64,000 nt of DNA from assembly GCA_025603075.1 (NCBI GenBank), contig MU626270.1:1-64000 (forward strand). Reading direction: 5' to 3'. A program made the translations under genes and the position numbers. The DNA comes from Neoconidiobolus thromboides FSU 785. Taxonomy: Eukaryota > Entomophthoromycota > Entomophthoromycetes > Entomophthorales > Neoconidiobolaceae. Shown in pieces: positions 62,793-64,000 of this stretch. How positions within the stretch are numbered: the stretch's first letter is position 1; each line of letters starts with the position of its first letter. The notes under the pieces were generated by a model. It searched no databases, was not told the DNA's origin, and worked only from the letters and a program-made list of their open reading frames with translations.

Positions 62793-64000
62793 TTAACTAT
62801 TAACATTCCAAAATCTAAGATAACCATTTTTAGTCCCACCAATTAATAAATTGTCTCTAGTTAAATGTAAACCCCATGAAGTAGATTGTAACCCAGATAA
62901 TTGTTTCTTTTGAAAGGTAGTTCTTTGATAAACCTAAAATATGAAAAGTAAAAAAGTCTATAAAACCTTATTTTTAAAAAAAAGCTTACCTCCACCTCTT
63001 CTTTATCACAACTTGTGAATATATTTTTAGAATTAAATTGTAAATCTAGAACAATATCTTCATATTTAATACTTTCCAATTGTTTGCCTGTTCTTAAATC
63101 AAATATCTTCACTGTGTGATCCAAGGAGCCAGAGATCAAATGGAAAGTATCAAAATTTAATGAAGTAATATTATTTTGATGACCTGCCAATGATCGATGA
63201 CATTGCCCTGTTCTTAAATCCCACATACGAATGATACCATCATTTGTGCCTGATGCTAAAGCACGAGAATAAAATTTAATTGTACCAACGATACTATTTA
63301 ATATATTATAATTATTTCCTTTTGATTCTAATACACTTATTATTTTGTTTTGTTTTTGATTGATTGAGTTTAAATTCATTTGCCAAGTACAATCAAATGT
63401 ACTAATTAATTTACCATTTTCTAAATCCCATTGTTTAATTGTACCATCATTAGATCCAGATAATGCATAATTACAATCCATATCTAAACATTTGATATAA
63501 CTTTTATGACCTTTTAAAGTAAATGAAGGTAATGCTTGTGCTGGAGGTAATGAAAAAGAAGGTGGTGCTGAATAGATAGATAATTCAGATTCTGGTTTTA
63601 AACTATTTGGACTTAAACTGGGTAATAAATTAGGCGACAATAATGGTTTTTCAATTATTTCTTCTTCTTCTTCTTTATTGCAAATTTGTTCTGTTACTTC
63701 TAATAATGACCTTGTATTGTAGATTCTTAAATTACTATCTTTTCCTCCTCCTATTAAGATTCCGTCGTTGATTTTGATATCATAAACATTTCCTAAAATA
63801 AACATAATATACGTTAATGATATAAAAATAGTATTATTATAATAAAGCTTACCAAATTTTGCCGGTATTTCATATAAATTTTCATAACTATCATAAGCTT
63901 TCATATCCCAAAGTTTAATGTTACCATCAACTTCTGAAGTAGCTAATAATTGAGTTTTTTCATCCGAATGAATCGAATTTACTATAGAATCATGGGCCTT
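62793..64000 (-). CDS. MDV1: Mdv1/Caf4-like WD40 protein (5' end outside window)
   Basis: C-terminal WD40 propeller of a mitochondrial-fission adaptor that in yeast links Fis1 to the dynamin Dnm1 on the outer membrane. Visible repeats: IVNSIHSDEKTQLLATSEVD with NIKLWDMK at the window edge, DGILIGGGKDSNLRIYNTRS, ALSGSNDGTIKQWDLENGKL, ALASGTNDGIIRMWDLRTGQ, HLISGSLDHTVKIFDLRTGK, and a final blade LLIGGTKNGYLRFWNVNS with stop at 62793-62795. The RxLxGHxxxITSLxFD and SGSLD/TVKI blocks are closest to Mdv1. A Pro/Ser-rich insert (about 63540-63650) separates blades. Two introns visible, near 63797-63851 and 62935-62990. The N-terminal Fis1-binding and coiled-coil part would be beyond 64000, so the call rests on the propeller only. 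Confidence 0.75.

Overview
The window is nuclear DNA from a very AT-rich fungus. Evidence for a fungus: a Zn2Cys6 transcription factor, protein O-mannosyltransferase Pmt4, an Mdv1-like mitochondrial fission WD40 protein, an Mhr1/mL67-type mitochondrial protein, and genes cut by many 44-51 nt GT-AG introns with TACTAAC- or CTAAT-like branch sites. Mdv1 and Mhr1 point to Ascomycota (inference). The intron density argues against an ordinary budding yeast. A complex I assembly factor (NDUFAF5) suggests respiratory complex I is present. I cannot name the species.

Layout. 1-9.6 kb is mostly gene-free: a long inverted repeat at the left edge, a decayed ORF, one seven-TM receptor gene (3.7-4.9 kb), and several copies of a ~106 bp terminal-inverted-repeat element (a MITE) that recurs through the window. 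9.6-14.5 kb holds cohesin SMC3, split by about 27 introns. 14.5-19.1 kb is again gene-free and MITE-rich. 19.1-29.1 kb carries a Zn2Cys6 regulator, a PAP2 lipid phosphatase, a MOT1-type transporter, an MLKL-like pseudokinase with Sel1 repeats, and an SLC16-type MFS transporter. 31-37.4 kb holds an Nhp6-type HMG protein, a TMEM254-like membrane protein, a leucine-rich-repeat protein and a C2H2 regulator, separated by repeat-bearing spacers.

From 40 kb the window is mostly compact housekeeping: UTP21, VPS33, NDUFAF5, FAF1, an HGSNAT-like membrane protein, SHQ1, PMT4, an NMNAT-like protein, MHR1 with a decayed tandem copy, and an MDV1-like gene running off the right edge. A 2-3 kb gene-poor gap at 51-54.6 kb contains two small secreted-protein genes with Kex2-like sites. 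UTP21, FAF1 and SHQ1 all serve ribosome or snoRNP biogenesis. NDUFAF5, MHR1 and MDV1 act at mitochondria. VPS33 and PMT4 act in the endomembrane system. These are not an operon; several pairs are divergent with short shared promoters (NDUFAF5/FAF1, NMNAT-like/MHR1).

Most distinctive observations: a MITE family whose internal sequence looks like a complete 48-nt local intron (possible introner), an MLKL-like pseudokinase, a receptor with an in-frame stop or an 18-nt intron, a decaying MHR1 duplicate, and several Kex2-type secreted peptides.
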